DNA of 64,000 nucleotides from Apophysomyces variabilis (GCA_002749535.1 MZZL01000398.1:496001-560000), one strand, 5' to 3'; positions 33,192-47,364 are shown, counted from the first letter of the stretch. Numbers and translations are program-made. Notes: generated by a model from the letters alone, not told the origin.

Positions 33192-35743
33192 TTATTTGCT
33201 GGTGTTTTCTTGGTTCGAGATCATCTCGGAGATATTCTTTTGCAACAAGTGCCAATCCTCTGGTTCTGGAGTCGCAATCTAAAAGCCGAGTAAATAAGTT
33301 TGCTTCCATACATTCCAAGTACCTCTCCAATATCGTAAACATAGACGCGACCATCGCTTGAACCGATTGCTGTCTTTTTTCCTTCTTTGTCCCATGCCAG
33401 CTTGTTCAGTGCTTTCCCGGATCCCACAGATGTGCTCACAATTGGTTCCTAAGTCATACATGAGACTTCATTGTTCCTACAAGCCTTCGATAGATTTTTT
33501 ACCTCTATGTCCGCATTTAGATTCCACAAATCAAACTGGCCGTTCCCATCAACGGAGCCAAACAAAGCTGGGTGCGACGGTGACCATTTCACGTCGTATA
33601 CATAGTCGTCGGCTTGTTCAAATGAGTAAAGAGGCGAAATTGAGACGGCTTGCTGTGATGTCTTCGAGGCAGACTGCATGGGAAAATACGATATGAGATA
33701 CGATGATATAAATAAATTGCCTTACCTTTGCTCTCCACAGCTTTACCGTCCAATCGACCGAGGATGTCAAAAATAGGTCCGAAAAGTCCACGGAGCCAAA
33801 TAAAGGATGGAAGTGCATTCCCGTGACAGAGCCATAATGGCCTTTATAAGTATCATTTTGATTAATTCCGGCCTTACTATATACGAGTTTCAGTTTTGAG
33901 GCATCCAATGACTAAATTGTACCTTCGGGCTCGATCGTAGCGGTTAGCTTGGTAAATGTTCCCTTCTTCCGTGCCAACCCAGAAAGTAGTAGTCTCATTA
34001 TCCGGAAATCCGATACAAGTGACGGAAACTTCGTCAGTCTTGTTGTGTGTTTGATGTAACAACTCCAAGTAGTCCTAAAGGCTCTGTGAGCGCACGTCAC
34101 TAATATACTCATCTTTTGCTCTCTACTTACTTGAGGTTGCGCCAGCATATCAAGTTGCCAGGAACAAATGAAACCATCTGTGCTCCCGGAGATGAGATTG
34201 TGGGCATTTTGCGTACCCACCATCTCCAAGGAATACACAGGATGTGTGTGCCCGCCTGCTGAAAGGGGGGTTTTTAAAACTGGTAGAGACTTGGCGCGTG
34301 TGTCCCACAGCACAATTTGGCCCGAGTAAGTTCCACCGATAACATAGTTTGGGTGGAATTTACTGAATTTAACGCTAAGGACGTCCGACTTTGATATTGT
34401 CAAATGGACATATCAATGCAATGCATTCAATCTTTTACCTGTGAATGGAACACAAACTCTGGTCGTTCTAGCAAATGAAGATTCCATACGAGGGCTACAC
34501 CATCAGGTTCGTTGATTGCCATAGGGTTTTTGTTGTACGAAGACACAAGCAGCTCAGGGTACTGTCCGAGAGTTGTTGATCAAATTAACGGCCTTTACAT
34601 GTTGATGAGCTTACTTTGGAAGACCAGTCAACATCCGTTACCGATCTGTTCTTAGACCACCTATCGTCCCAGAATTCGCAGACATATTTAACGCGCTTTC
34701 CAGAATTCTCTTCGCTAAAGATGTTGCTCAATTCGATTTCCTCGTTATTTGATTTCTTTAATGATACCTTTCGACGTCAATTCCAAGGGTATAATCTTTC
34801 ATGAAATCATATTTTTCGTTTAATGCTCGTTCGACCATTTTTGATGAGATATCAACAAATTCCACGAATTCCGGCGCTGTCAGGATCAATTTCCTTTCTT
34901 CTTCCGTCAAATCTTAAGGTACCACATGAGTCTCGAATAGGATTGCTGACATTGCATTAATCACCTCGATATTCTTCCATCTTTTCCTGCTCAGCTCGCT
35001 TTTTCTCCTCCTCCAATTGGGCTAAACGCTGCTTCTCTCTCATCTCAAATTCTTCTGTGATCTGCTGCCGTATCTCTTCTTCGGAGAGTTGCGGAACGTC
35101 AAAAGACCCTTCCGTCGTCTGGATCTCTTTGCTGTACACAACTTGTTCCTATTAAATGTCTGTTCAAAACTGCCCTTGCCGTAAGATAGACATCAAATAA
35201 TTACCAACGGTGGGATATCAGCAACGAATGCTTGATTCTCCGTCAGCTCAGCAGTATAAGTTGGCGTTGGCGCAGGAATCTGAGATGAGATGGACAGACG
35301 AGGGTCGGTACTACTGCTTACGTGAGTTGGCTTCTAGTTTGGTACCAAAGTATATATACGCTGTAACAGGTGTTCCAGGGCCTGAATACCCAAAGTTTGC
35401 TGATGTCGGTCTAGATGAGGTGAATTCCGACCCAGTGTCAGATCCACGGTCGGAACCAGCTGTACCAGCAGTAGCAGGAGTTGGTGAACGTTCTCCAAGG
35501 ACCAACGCTACAAGATCATCGATCGCCCTCCTGTCTCTCCCGGTCGTCGTATTCTAGATTGTGCAAGTAAGGCACCACGTTATATTAAGATGAGGGGAAA
35601 AGAGGAACTTCCAAGAATACCGTTGTACCAGCTTGCGCTTGACTCGTATGCGTATCAAGAATAGCTCTACGTTCCTCTCGAGCACGCCGTAACTCTGCTA
35701 ATTTTTGTCTTTTTTTCTCTAATTCTTCTTTTCTACGTTCCAT
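33192..35743 (-). CDS. cytoplasmic dynein intermediate chain
   Basis: Scaffold subunit of the dynein motor that joins heavy chains, light chains and dynactin. Thirteen exons: 35621-35743, 35360-35553, 35205-35313, 34965-35148, 34768-34912, 34615-34714, 34439-34561, 34131-34388, 33923-34074, 33726-33876, 33503-33673, 33323-33448 and 33192-33278; 1923 nt, 640 aa, the usual length. The N-terminal dynactin-binding helix starts [21 protein letters not shown] Ser/Pro-rich linker includes [12 protein letters not shown], the light-chain-binding zone. A second coiled coil follows, then WD40 repeats: [79 protein letters not shown]. All 12 introns are 44-67 nt with matching phases. The acceptor of intron 35314-35359 has an alternative 3 nt away. 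Confidence 0.95.
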
Positions 35744-36533
35744 GGCTATTATCTGCGAAATGCCTGCAAGCGAGTTGGCTGAATCCAAAAAAAATAAGGG
35801 ACACGGCAATGACGTAGGTCACAAACCAACTTGCCGACACCAAGGGGAAAAGCCTGCATCTTTATCCTATAACAGACGATGGACACAAGCTGTACATTTA
35901 GAACCTCTCATCATTCGTATCACTTTACTCTGAAGGAAAAGCAGAACGCTTGACACCTTATGGCCTTATTTACAAAATGCGTCATGCAACTATCTGCAGT
36001 ACTCTTGTTCGTTTCCTTCGCAGTAACAGTGACTATGCTTCTTTCCTTTTTCCATAATGGATTTGTCGTCCCATCGAATGCATATCTGCTGTGTAGGCTG
36101 CTATATGCAATCTGGCATTCGAACGTTCATAAGTTCGGAACTAAAGGACATACTTTGATCAATGAGGGTAGCATTGATTTCCGTCACTCTCAGATAGGTT
36201 GCAACATACCGGACAGCTAGCTACGTTATTTGCAAATTTCTAACAACAACTACGTACTTAAACGCAATCTAAACCAATGCGTTCAATACGCTCAATCTCT
36301 ATAATGCGCGAATTCATGCAGATATCACCCCCGTCAAACGAATGCCTTAACTTAGCGACATAGCTTTCTCTATTTTAGACTACAATATTTCCCATTCGCC
36401 AATCTGTCCATTCCACCGTCGACAAGCACTGAGAAATAAAGCAAACTAGTACAGAAAGAGACACTTCCATACCATATGCTGCACAGTATCCTTTTTATTG
36501 TTTTCCATGAATTATATCATCGGGAAAGTAAGT
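35744..36533. other. intergenic upstream of dynein intermediate chain
   Basis: 790 bp. A hydrophobic plus-strand frame at 35960-36220 has no family resemblance and is probably chance. Confidence 0.45.
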
Positions 36534-37128
36534 TTACTGCGAATTGTGGATGTTAGCAACATATTAGCAGCAATAAAAGTAAAACTTTACCTCCTGCATG
36601 GCATCCTTCTTGGCCTTGCGGTCAAGAAGGGCCTGACGGCTCTTGTCAAGCTTAACCTTGGTGACGACGACGTTGGAGGGGTGGATGCCGATGGGAACGG
36701 TGGCGCCATTCACCTTCTCGCGGTTGACACGCTCAATGTGGATAACCCACTTCTTGCGGTAGACTTGGACAACCTTACCCTCGCGACCCTTGTAGGTACC
36801 ACGGACAACCATGACTTCGTCATCCTTGCGAATGGGGATGGAACGAGTCTAGAAATATAAAAACGTTAACTTCTCCTCCATTATTGCCACAGAAACAAGA
36901 CAACTCACGTTGTACTTCTCGCGGAGCTCCTTGGACAAGGAAGAGCTCATGATCTTGCGGCGAATGCTGGAGGGAGCAGAGAAGTGAGCCTTTCTGCTCT
37001 TACGGCGCGAAGAGCTAACATCTAAGATCCAAAAAGATTTTCGATTTAATATCGGGTTTCCTCTATCATCCATCCATATAGCGTTCGCTCCGTTGTTTTC
37101 TTCTTTCCTTACCAGCACTGAACTTCAT
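36534..37128 (-). CDS. RPL26: 60S ribosomal protein L26 (uL24)
   Basis: Large-subunit protein near the exit tunnel. Exons 37113-37128, 36909-37021, 36591-36848 and 36534-36536; 390 nt, 129 aa. Signatures: [84 protein letters not shown] (KOW domain). The final coding exon contributes only the stop TAA after intron 36537-36590, whose donor follows AMQE. Without that splice, the frame would run on to VKFYFYCC and stop. Divergent from ASF1, with 203 bp between start codons. Confidence 0.96.
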
Positions 37129-37331
37129 TATTGATGTGCAGGGATCAAGAAGGATTGCATATTTGCGAAGGCTGACACTTCTTGCCATGGCGCCGGTCCG
37201 GCCGGTTCGACACAAATTTGTCCGGTGAAACCGGGCTTGCTCAGCGGGGCGCGTTTGCGGTGTACTACGACGCGTTCGCGACTTTCCATTCCTGTGTCGT
37301 TTTCTGTCTCTTTCTCTTTTGCTATCATACC
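37129..37331. promoter_or_regulatory. short divergent promoter region, RPL26 / ASF1
   Basis: 203 bp separate the two start codons. Contains GCGCCGGTCCGGCCGG near 37189-37204, a GC-rich near-palindrome, and pyrimidine tracts near ASF1. Shared regulation is an inference from spacing. Confidence 0.5.
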
Positions 37332-38170
37332 ATGTCACTTGTTAATATCTTAAACATTCAAGTACTTGATAATCCAGCTCCTTTTACGAACCAATTCCAG
37401 TTTGAGATCACCTTTGAATGCAACGCCGAACTCAAAGATGGTAAAAGCACACTTGAAATCACAAAGCTCAGGAACCACGGCTTATACGTACATCAATCTC
37501 TTCGCCGGTAGATCTCGAATGGAAAATGATATATGTTGGCTCAGCGGAAAGCTCAGAGTACGATCAAGTACTTGATTCCATCATGGTCGGACCGATCCCT
37601 GTCGGCGTCAACAAATTCATCTTTTCGGTAACCCTACGATGAAAACCGATCAAAAGGTGAAGCTAATCTTTGAGAAAAGGCCGATGCTCCCAAAATCGAA
37701 CTTCTGCCACAAAAAGACTTGCTTGACATTACGGTCGTCTTACTAAGCTGTCTGTATAATGACAAGGAATTTGTTCGTGTCGGCTATTATGTTCACAATG
37801 AATATATCGATCCGGAGCTGGTCGAGAACCCACCTGCACAGGTAGTGGTTAGCAAGTTGCAACGAAGCATTTTGGCCGATAAACCCAAAGTAACTAGGTA
37901 AGACAACACGCTTCTATGATGTTTTTATGACTAAAACAAACACGTAGATACACGATCGATTGGTGAGGAGAACCTTTTGCACAACATGAAAAGCAGAGTT
38001 TGATAACTCCTGATCTCCATATTAGGACCAATCCCCAGAATGATCCTCTTTTGACGGAAGCACAGATGGCAGAACAGCAACAGCAGCAACAGGTAAGATT
38101 TGTTTGTACTAGTATTGGACGCATCATTCACACTTACCTCTCTTCGAATAAGGACACAATGATGGAATAA
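37332..38170 (+). CDS. ASF1: histone H3-H4 chaperone ASF1
   Basis: Nuclear chaperone delivering H3-H4 for nucleosome assembly. Exons 37332-37440, 37512-37627, 37680-37897, 37948-37962, 38026-38092 and 38153-38170; 543 nt, 180 aa. The Ig-like core shows [64 protein letters not shown]-equivalent [33 protein letters not shown] and [15 protein letters not shown]. The fourth exon is only 15 nt and the last encodes DTMME-stop. The long acidic tail of yeast Asf1 is absent; a Gln run (QQQQQQ) ends the protein instead. All phases match. Confidence 0.95.
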
Positions 38171-38999
38171 TTTCATTTTATCCAGAGAGATAAAAGAAAG
38201 AACGTAATCGGAGCAACCGTCTGTTTGATATCGTGCTGCTTGCCAACTGTTATTGTAAATGTATATTATAGGCTACATTAAAAAGCAGGACAACTTGGTT
38301 GTACAGAGTTTACAACCTTTGGATCTTAGACAGTATTTACATCATTTTACAAAAACCTACGGGCAACTGAATGCTAATAATGAGCACCTTTCACTACCAG
38401 AATGCGAGCCCCAAAGGCCGAGCACAGTAATTGATACCTATCTGCGTATATTGGAAGGAAGGGAAAACGAAAATATGCGGTTTGTTAAGCTGCTAACTAA
38501 AAATCTTGACGAAAACAATGCATCCGAGGATTCACAGGGCGTCGTATATATTATAAAACATGCGTATTTGTATTGGTTTAATACGATTCATGTTCTATTC
38601 CGGTTCACTTCATCCTGCCATAATGTTTGCTTGCGGTGAACCAAAGCGTGCAATTGATACATCTGAGGTTCTTCCTGATTGCCGCCATAGCAGAGCAATA
38701 CAGCGTGGATATCAGTTGACTACGGTCTCATAAGCTGTGTCTCAAAGTTGGTCAACGCATTATGCTTTATCCGTAACCTAGCTTTTCAAGCTCTCTTTGT
38801 AACGGTACACAACTGATTTATTCGCACACTTAGTAATATTTATTAAATCTCTCTTTGGCAAGTTCTGTATCACAAGTTTACTTTCAGAATAAAAGGAATT
38901 CCACCTATCACTCAACAGCTATGCTACACAGTTTTCGCATTAATTGCTGGGGAAGCTCATAATGCCGATGAAAGTTTTTAAAATGCATTTGCCACTTTC
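38171..38999. other. stretch with an unrecognised exon-like frame (38270-38560)
   Basis: After an acceptor-like TTATAG at 38269, a plus-strand frame reads GYIKKQDNLVVQSLQPLDLR... TYLRILEGRENENMRFVKLL... and stops at 38639. Composition is protein-like, but no start or family was identified. It may be upstream sequence of the relic at 39000-39830 or a separate decayed gene. Confidence 0.35.
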
Positions 39000-39830
39000 T
39001 AGCAGACCACTGACTAAATTTTTCAAGAAATCAAGATCAAGTCGAAAGGATTCATGAAAGACATTTCAAGTGCAGCCAAAGATTATGAGGAAGCGATTCG
39101 TTCAAACTTTAGGAAAAAGACAACACAATATCTGTTAGTTTGCATGTCCGACAAGAATGATGAAGCCTTCTGGAAGTCGGTCACAGTGAAAGATCATAGC
39201 ACTATGGCGGAATACATGTGCAACAAGATATGCGGCGTCGACCGTTAGTGGCCTACAATTTTCAGAGAAATCAAGGCATCAGTGACATATCCGAATCATT
39301 GGTGAAATTAGTTCACTCCACCTTTGGTGCAACCTCCATCGACGACAACACTTTGAGTGCCAAACCACATTTGTTCTTACCCTGGTTATTTCAAGTCTTG
39401 AAGCGATATGAGCAAAACTGGAACGGACCTATCATAATTACTTATTGGAATGGGATTTTTTCAGGTTTAATGCATAGGCCGGATGCCTGCCCCGGGGAAA
39501 GAGATACTCAAGGAATTAATTGTCAAGGTTTTAGGACAAAGGTAATGCTATTTATCTCTAGTCTCTTTTCTCTTTTGATAGTTACCGGCATACATCTTTA
39601 TGGTTGATGAGTGCTTCATTCCGCAAGTATGCCCATCTTGAAAGCAAGAAAGCCTTGAGAAAAATAAGGAACGTCTGAATGCAAGTGGTCAAGAAGGGGC
39701 AAAGATATATGCTGTGTCAGTCTGCCAAAAAGAATCAATGCCTGGCAACGTACTGGAATGGCAATCATACGGCTGCTATCAACATCCGAGAATTGCTTTT
39801 ATAAGGATGAGAGACAAAAAAACGTCGACG
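39000..39830 (+). pseudogene. second Fanzor-like relic, internally deleted
   Basis: N-terminal family segments are readable: AAKDYEEAIRSNFRKKTTQYL (39075-39140) and, after a frame change, SLVKLVHSTFGATSIDDNTL then AKPHLFLPWLFQVLKRYEQN (to about 39423). Directly after comes a RuvC-II-like IITYWNGIFSG. Then, in another frame, MPAPGKEILKELIVKVLGQ, a possible 50-nt intron, YIFMVDECFIPQVCPS followed by TGA where the second zinc Cys is expected, and finally TYWNGNHTAAINIREL, the RuvC-III/zinc-ribbon end. The RuvC-I region of about 200 residues is missing. Several frame shifts are needed, so this is a dead copy. Its sequence differs from the relic at 19521, suggesting a separate lineage. Confidence 0.65.
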
Positions 39831-40096
39831 AAGTAACTCCACTTCAAAACTATAAAAGAATGACTATAACATCTCTTAACTTGTTATTGGCTATACGTGC
39901 CAGATTAGTTCAATAATGAATATGCATATTGTACTTTCCGATGGCCTGTTTATTATAAGCCTTTCGCATCTCGATTTGGATATACTCTTTTTACGCTGTT
40001 CTCATATTTAGTGATAATACTTGGTAGAAGTCCTTTTGAGCTAGATTATGAATACCAGCAAAATTTCCTTTAATTGTACATGTACTTGTCACCCGT

Positions 40097-43000
40097 TCAT
40101 GTAAAGGAAGGTTTTTCTAGTGTTTTTGGAAACTGCATCGGTTGCTGACAACATTTCGATCGCTTATTTTCTGGATATTCAAAAGCTACACGGTTTGGAG
40201 AACGAGCTGCCTTCGCTTTTGCTTTCATCAACTGTAGGCTAGCCAGATCCTCTTCCAGATATCGTATCTCTACATTTTTGGTCACTATCTCTTTTTCGAT
40301 ATCACGCAATATAGTGCGCAGTAACGGAAAGCTCAGATTTGCACCACTATCCAGCCTACATAATCAACAGTTTAGCGCCCTACTTTTGCTGCAAAGGCCC
40401 ATTACGCTTTCATTTTCTGTTGTCTCCACTGTACTTGCTTCTCCAGATTTCCCACTTTTATCTCCAAATTGGAGATCATGTCACCGTAGGCTTGTGCTCT
40501 GGCATCTATCAAAAACGCTTGAAGAAGTTCATCATCCATGGTTTTCCCAGCCGTGAGGATCTGCATTCGATTTTCTTCGTATTTCTCATTCAATACGGCA
40601 CCAATAGCATTATGTTTCTTTATGACTACTTGGCAATAAGTAATCCGGTCGAAGCGTGATGTGCTCTTCCGCTCGAAAAACAGGGAAAAAAGAAACGAGA
40701 TGGACTTACGATCGTAAGATTCATGCCAAATGAAGTCGACAGCTTCTGTTAAAGTAGCTTCAATTTGCATTTGTTTAACTTCATCAGTGAGTCTGAATGT
40801 GTAATGCATAAGCTCTTCGATGTTTCCCAGTTTTTGAGCATTCGCACACTCAAGTATATCGTTACAAGAAAGGGTCTCTTGTTCCTGAAGCATCTTACTC
40901 AACTCCTGACCTGTATTTTCGAGCTACGATGATGTTTGTTAGAAAAGTGAATACAAGCTGTAGAAATCATTTACTTCATCAAGTGCTTGATTAACTTCTG
41001 CATAAACAGACTCCATCAATTCGGCAATTTTCTGTAAACAGACAGAAGATAAATCCTCCCTTCAAACAAAACGATGATTGCCAATACCTCTACTTTTCGC
41101 GATTTTTCTTCCTCCCTTTCGGAAGATACTAGTTCCGTATCCTTTTGCTCTATCGGATTGCTAATTGGATTGATAAAGCCACCCGTTGAAGTTTTCAATG
41201 GGAAAATAAAGGGCATGGCAAACGGAGGCCGTCCCTGAGCAATCGCAGAAGACGGCGCAACCGTAGGTACAGTTTGCGGGACAAGAGTAGATTCTGCTTG
41301 TCCTAGTGGTATAGTTGAGCCTGGCGTACTCGTTGGTGTAGCAAAAGTGTAGACGGAAACCATGTTTTGGCCCTGGGAAATTGTTCCCGATGCAGTGCTA
41401 GCTGTGGTTGGCACGGCAGCAGAAGACGTTTGTCTCTGGAGCGTTATTGAGGCTAGCGGTTTGATAGGCTTTGTAAACGAGCTATTGGATATTGGTTGGC
41501 TTGCACGAACCGTTGACGGTGCTACTGTTGAAGCAGTGGATGGTAGAGTGGACAATGTGCTCTGTTCCGGGGATACTTTCAAACCCGGCATTGCCGCAGA
41601 TACAGCAGATGTAAGGGAGGCAAGACTGCTCTGTCCCTGAAAAACCGATGATAATGGCATAGCAGTAAGTTTGGCAAAGGAGCACGAACTAATTGTGTTT
41701 CCACCAGGAATATAAGTTGATGAAGCCGGAATATTAGTATTAACTGATGAAAGAGGCGAAATGGTTGACTGCCCTGTGATCGTTAGAGAAGACGGACTCC
41801 TAGTAAGCTTGGCAACCGGTGTGATTTGTCCAAGTGCTGCTCCCCGCGGAAGTGTTACTATAGGTTTAAGAAGAGAAATAGTAGCTGATGGCTGTCCTTG
41901 AGTGATCGTTGAGGACGATGTGCCAATGTGTGGCGAGAGCGGAAGAGGAGAAGGTATCCTGTTTCCTGCAGACAATGTTGGAAGACTAGTGATTGCGGGT
42001 GCGGTTACCGGAGTAGCAGTGGAGTTTTGTCCCTGAGTGTCATTCAATGTAGATAAAGATATGAAAGACTGCGACGTTTGTTGACCCTGGACTGTTGTGG
42101 AGGCTAGTCTAGCCGAGGAATTGACAGGAGAAACTGTGGCAAAGAAGGCCTGTCCGGGAGTTGATGAAACTGAAATAGGTATAGGAGTAATAGGCGGAAG
42201 AGATGCAAATGTTGTTTGGCCTAGAGGTATTGTCGATGTTGGTGTACCAGCAGGTTTGGTATCTGTTTGTACTAGAGTACTCGCATAAGATCGTGCGGGT
42301 GTAGAAGGAGAAGATGAGAGTGTCGAAAAAGGCGTTTGTGTCCGACCAAAGACAGACGCTGGTGAATGTTGAACTCTGGTAGGTTGAAGCGTGGAGAACA
42401 TTGTCTGGCTCGGGGCTATTGTTTTAACTGGTGTTGCTGTAGGTTTGGAAGAAACTGTTTGTCCCGAAACTCCCGAGGAAGTAGAGGTAGAAGTGAGGTT
42501 TGCTGCATTTATGGCTGGATAAGACACGCTACTTGTCTTTGGCTCAAAACCTTCCGTAGCCTTGGACGTTGAGGAAAATGTGGAGACTGAAGAAAGCTCC
42601 TTGGCAGCGGAAGCGAAACATGTCTCGGCAGTACTTACTTGGATTTCTGTATTATCATTCTCTTTGACGGTATTTTCACTGCTTCTTTGTGTACTGAGTG
42701 GGTCGTACATAGCAATGTTCGCTGTCGTCACTGGTTGTCGCGTTTGATTTGTTGGGCTCGTCAAAGTATCGAGATCGAGGGTTTGCTTTTCAAAGGATTC
42801 GACTGGCTTACTAGATACGCCGGATGATAACAAGGAACTGAGATCTCTTCCTTCTGGTTTCGTCTTTGCTGTGGTTTCTTTAACCTGTGCGTTTGCATCC
42901 TTGTTAAAACTTGTCAAAGGGCTCTTGTCTGGTCTTGATGAGCCTACTTGTGTGGCAGCGGCTTGATTAGCAGTCTTTGTCTTATCGGAAAGACTTCCGG

Positions 43001-44792
43001 TATTAGAAGGCAAGGGAACTGTTGTAACAACCAATTCTTTCTGCTCGTTGTTGTCACTTAAAGTACTGACCGTCTTAGCTGTGCCAATCATGGTCGGAGG
43101 TTTAGCTGTTATTTCCCATTCTACGTCCCCGGATATTGATTTATTAAGTGTCGTATCAGGCTTGCTGGATACAGATGGCATTATCGTAGTCTCTGATGTC
43201 ACCGGAAGGGAAAAATTCAGTGTCGCAAAAGAGGAAACTTTGGCACGATCCGAGGATGCATCGCTAGCAGCCGGCTGTGCTGCTGATAAGACACTACTTG
43301 ATTCTGCTTCACGCAAAGGCTGAACGGTATTTGCAGTTTGCTCAGCCTTAGATACTGGAAGAGCAGTTTTTGCGTTGACAGCCTCTACCATTCCAGCGTA
43401 CTTTTCGTCTCGCTCAATCATATTACGTTGGCAACAGTAGTAGGCACCAATTCGACCTTCGTTACTCAACCAATAAAGAACTGGCATAGGTGTAGAGCTC
43501 CCTTCAGGACCGTTTGTGGAAGAAAAATCAATTGCCATCCCGATAGGGTATGTGTTCGTCTGCATATCATGGGACAGCGGTAAAGATATTGTCATCGCCT
43601 CGTCATTGTCCCACCGTTGCCATTTCCCATCTTTCCCTTGGCCGATCGTTATTATCTCATAATCCGATGAATTCGCGATAATAGCCATATTCGGTATCTC
43701 TTCTCCAAAGTCTCTTATCATTGCAATATACAGACGGACGCTGGATCCTGCGCCTGATGAAACTACATCAGGAATTTCATTAAGCTCTAGATCCCAGCTG
43801 GAGGTCTTTTTGACAACGTAGGCCGTCTGGATGGTACTTTCATTTTTCTCATGATAGAACACAAGCAATATATCACAAGTCACCCACACTATCTTCTTCA
43901 CTGCGATTATTTGTTAAAGCATTTTCTTCCGGGTCTAGTTCCTACCTTCTGGTACAGTTGTGAATTTAATGCCCTTCAAGGTTGTAGATGAAGATAACGA
44001 TGATTCCAAGAAACTGTTCACGTTAAATAGATCGAGGAATGCGCTGCGCCGGCTGCAGACAAGCTGGTCTCCTCTAGGTGACCAGGCAATTGCGCTGATG
44101 TCGCTCTCACCCGGAAACCTTCTCACTTTATGTGATAGCAAATCAACAAATGCAGCAGTTTTATCGGCAAATAGGATAGCAATCATGGCTGGGATTGACT
44201 GAGGGTTTGGTACGATTTCTATCACGTCTTCACCGAACGAAAACGTTTTTTTGGCTGGCGCTTTTTCTTTCTAAGCAAACAATCTTGGGTATACCAAGGT
44301 ATATAGACTCTGGCAGCAACTAACCTTATCAATGATATCCTTAACACGATACACAAATACGTCGCCGCCAGCTATAGCTATTATGATCATTGTCTGATCA
44401 GTAGATGTTTGTACATGATGCACAGGCTTGTCTAAGCTGACAGTTATCCCAGCTGTGAACGGCACCGTTCTCGTCTTGCACGCCTTTTGAAAAGTGTCAC
44501 GCAGCTGACTGGATTCTCCGTATACGAAGCCTTCGAGGGGATAGAGTTAATTATCTGGATTATCCAATCGTTTAAATCCACCTGCTGTAGTTCCAGCGAC
44601 GAAATAACCGTATTTGCTTGAACAAACCAAAAGCGAACGATTGACTGAACCCTGCATCAACCGTACAGGCAATTCATTGATGGAGACTTTGCAATCTACC
44701 GCTAAGCTTGAAAATTCGAAAGGCTAATGTCGAATTTTGCTTTAGTAAAGATTAATCGACTATGTTTCAATTAGTCATACCGCTTCATGCAT
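40097..44792 (-). CDS. Nup159/Nup214-like nucleoporin with FG-poor central region
   Basis: Cytoplasmic-face nuclear pore protein that recruits the mRNA-export helicase Dbp5 (family knowledge). Exons 44781-44792, 44582-44723, 44325-44530, 43946-44270, 41088-43900, 40975-41031, 40710-40923, 40406-40628 and 40097-40346; 4242 nt, 1413 aa. Residues 1-about 395 form a predicted beta-propeller (LLVCSSKYGYFVAGTTAGG, AIAGGDVFVYRVKD, SDISAIAWSPRGDQLVCS). Residues about 400-1160 are Ser/Thr/Pro-rich with at least ten GQ-x2-S/T repeats spaced about 25-30 residues, but only one or two FG dipeptides. The C-terminus is coiled coil (ENTGQELSKMLQEQETL, RDIEKEIVTKNVEIRYLEED). All splice phases match. A different Ser-rich scaffold is the alternative, but domain order favours Nup159/214. 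Confidence 0.78.
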
Positions 44793-45332
44793 GATCAGAC
44801 GCCAACCTTGTCAAAAGAGTGAAGGACAAGAATGGGAAAGTTGACCTCACGTGCTTTGAAAGTTCTGTCTATTTTCAATTGGATACTTCCTTGTCTTCCA
44901 TTAGCTTTTCTGCATGTTTAAGCTATGATTAATTGGAAGCGCAAGCGCCTTGCATTATGGATCACATGTCCAGTCATTGAAGGGATTTGGAATGGATTTA
45001 TACATATAATAGACACAATTCACGTTGACAACGAAAGATATCAAATGGATAGATAAACAGACGTTTAGAAATGGTTTTATTCGTTTACAAAATACAAGCA
45101 AAGAGAAAGAAAAAAAGTTAGAAAAAAAGATACAATGGCAACTTCCGTGCGCTGCTATTATGCAGGTCATCGTTCAAAGGGTATGATCTCAGCCTGGTTA
45201 ACAAGTAACCAAGCACCCCTAGTGCCGACTGTATCCAGATGAACAAGGATGATACAATCAACACATACCTTTTTTTCTTCATACGCTGGATAGTTTGCCC
45301 TTGTAAAATTGCTTGCAGTTCGATAAATGGTC
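44793..45332. other. intergenic between nucleoporin start and THI4 stop
   Basis: 540 bp, AT-rich; nothing recognised beyond the expected promoter and terminator. Confidence 0.5.
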
Positions 45333-46385
<1,053 letters not shown>

Positions 46386-47364
46386 TGAAGTTATAATAAC
46401 AGAAGATCGTTGATATTTTATTTTTTTGGCTGGGGTAGACCTTTTATATCTTTATCGTGAGAAAACTGCCTCGGAGATTACCGTGTTTGATTGTTGGGGG
46501 CCCACGCACTCATTAAAACCTACCCTTTAGATTATAGGTGATGAAGTGACTGCTATGACACATGTCTGATATGCTCTAATTTTCCTCACATGAATGCTCT
46601 CTTTTTCGCTCTAAAACCCTATTTCCTTTTTCTTACCTTGCGTCTTTCCTACTTAACCCTTGCTGTTTGTCTTGGACTTTGAAGGAATAACGCGTTAAAA
46701 AATAGATTTCGTCCTGCTTTGCTTTGCAGCGGTGATTGAAGCTCTCTTTCTCCCTGTCCTAATGCATCCGATTGGTGGATGTTCATGTTTAGTTATATCT
46801 GCCAACTGTTTTTATTCTTGACAGAAAAGAGGCGAAAATGAACAGATTTCGCGTCAGTAAATCACTAATACTGCGTAAAATCAGCTAATGATCCTGGTTT
46901 AATCCTAAATGCATGCCCATGCAAATGATATGATCATCTGCCACTAGTAAGCCGCGCGTATTCTTTCGCTCTTTTAAACCAACAAAAAAAAAAAAAAAAA
47001 GAGATCTTTTTTGCACCAAGTGAAGATTATCATCATTTCAACATCCGCTTCCTGTTCTTTTGCCTGCCTCATCGATTGATTGCTAGAATCTAGTGTGTGA
47101 CTAACAGTCTTAACATGCCAAAATACTCACATGGCCATGTTATTGGACTGCCTCAGTTATCAAACCTTTAAATATCCTTGGCATCCACGCGTGAATCAAA
47201 CCGTGAACTAAAGCATGAGTGTTGCTTTTACGTTGTCAAGGGAGCAAAGAAAATATAGATTATAGAGCACCTTATGAATTGGATAATTAGTAACAATTGC
47301 CAAAACAAGCATCTTCTTCTTTGCTGCTGGCAGTTAGAGCTTGTCTATCCGAGAGGGATCAGCA
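46386..47364. other. THI4 upstream region
   Basis: About 1 kb without a gene. A TATA-like GATATAAAAGG is near 46450 on the minus strand, and a poly-A run is near 46983-47000. No CTGAGA-type riboswitch core was found. Confidence 0.5.

Noticed and set aside
34715..34767. Apparent frameshift in the dynein intermediate chain
   Set aside because: A 53-nt intron in correct phase (AG|C) resolves it.
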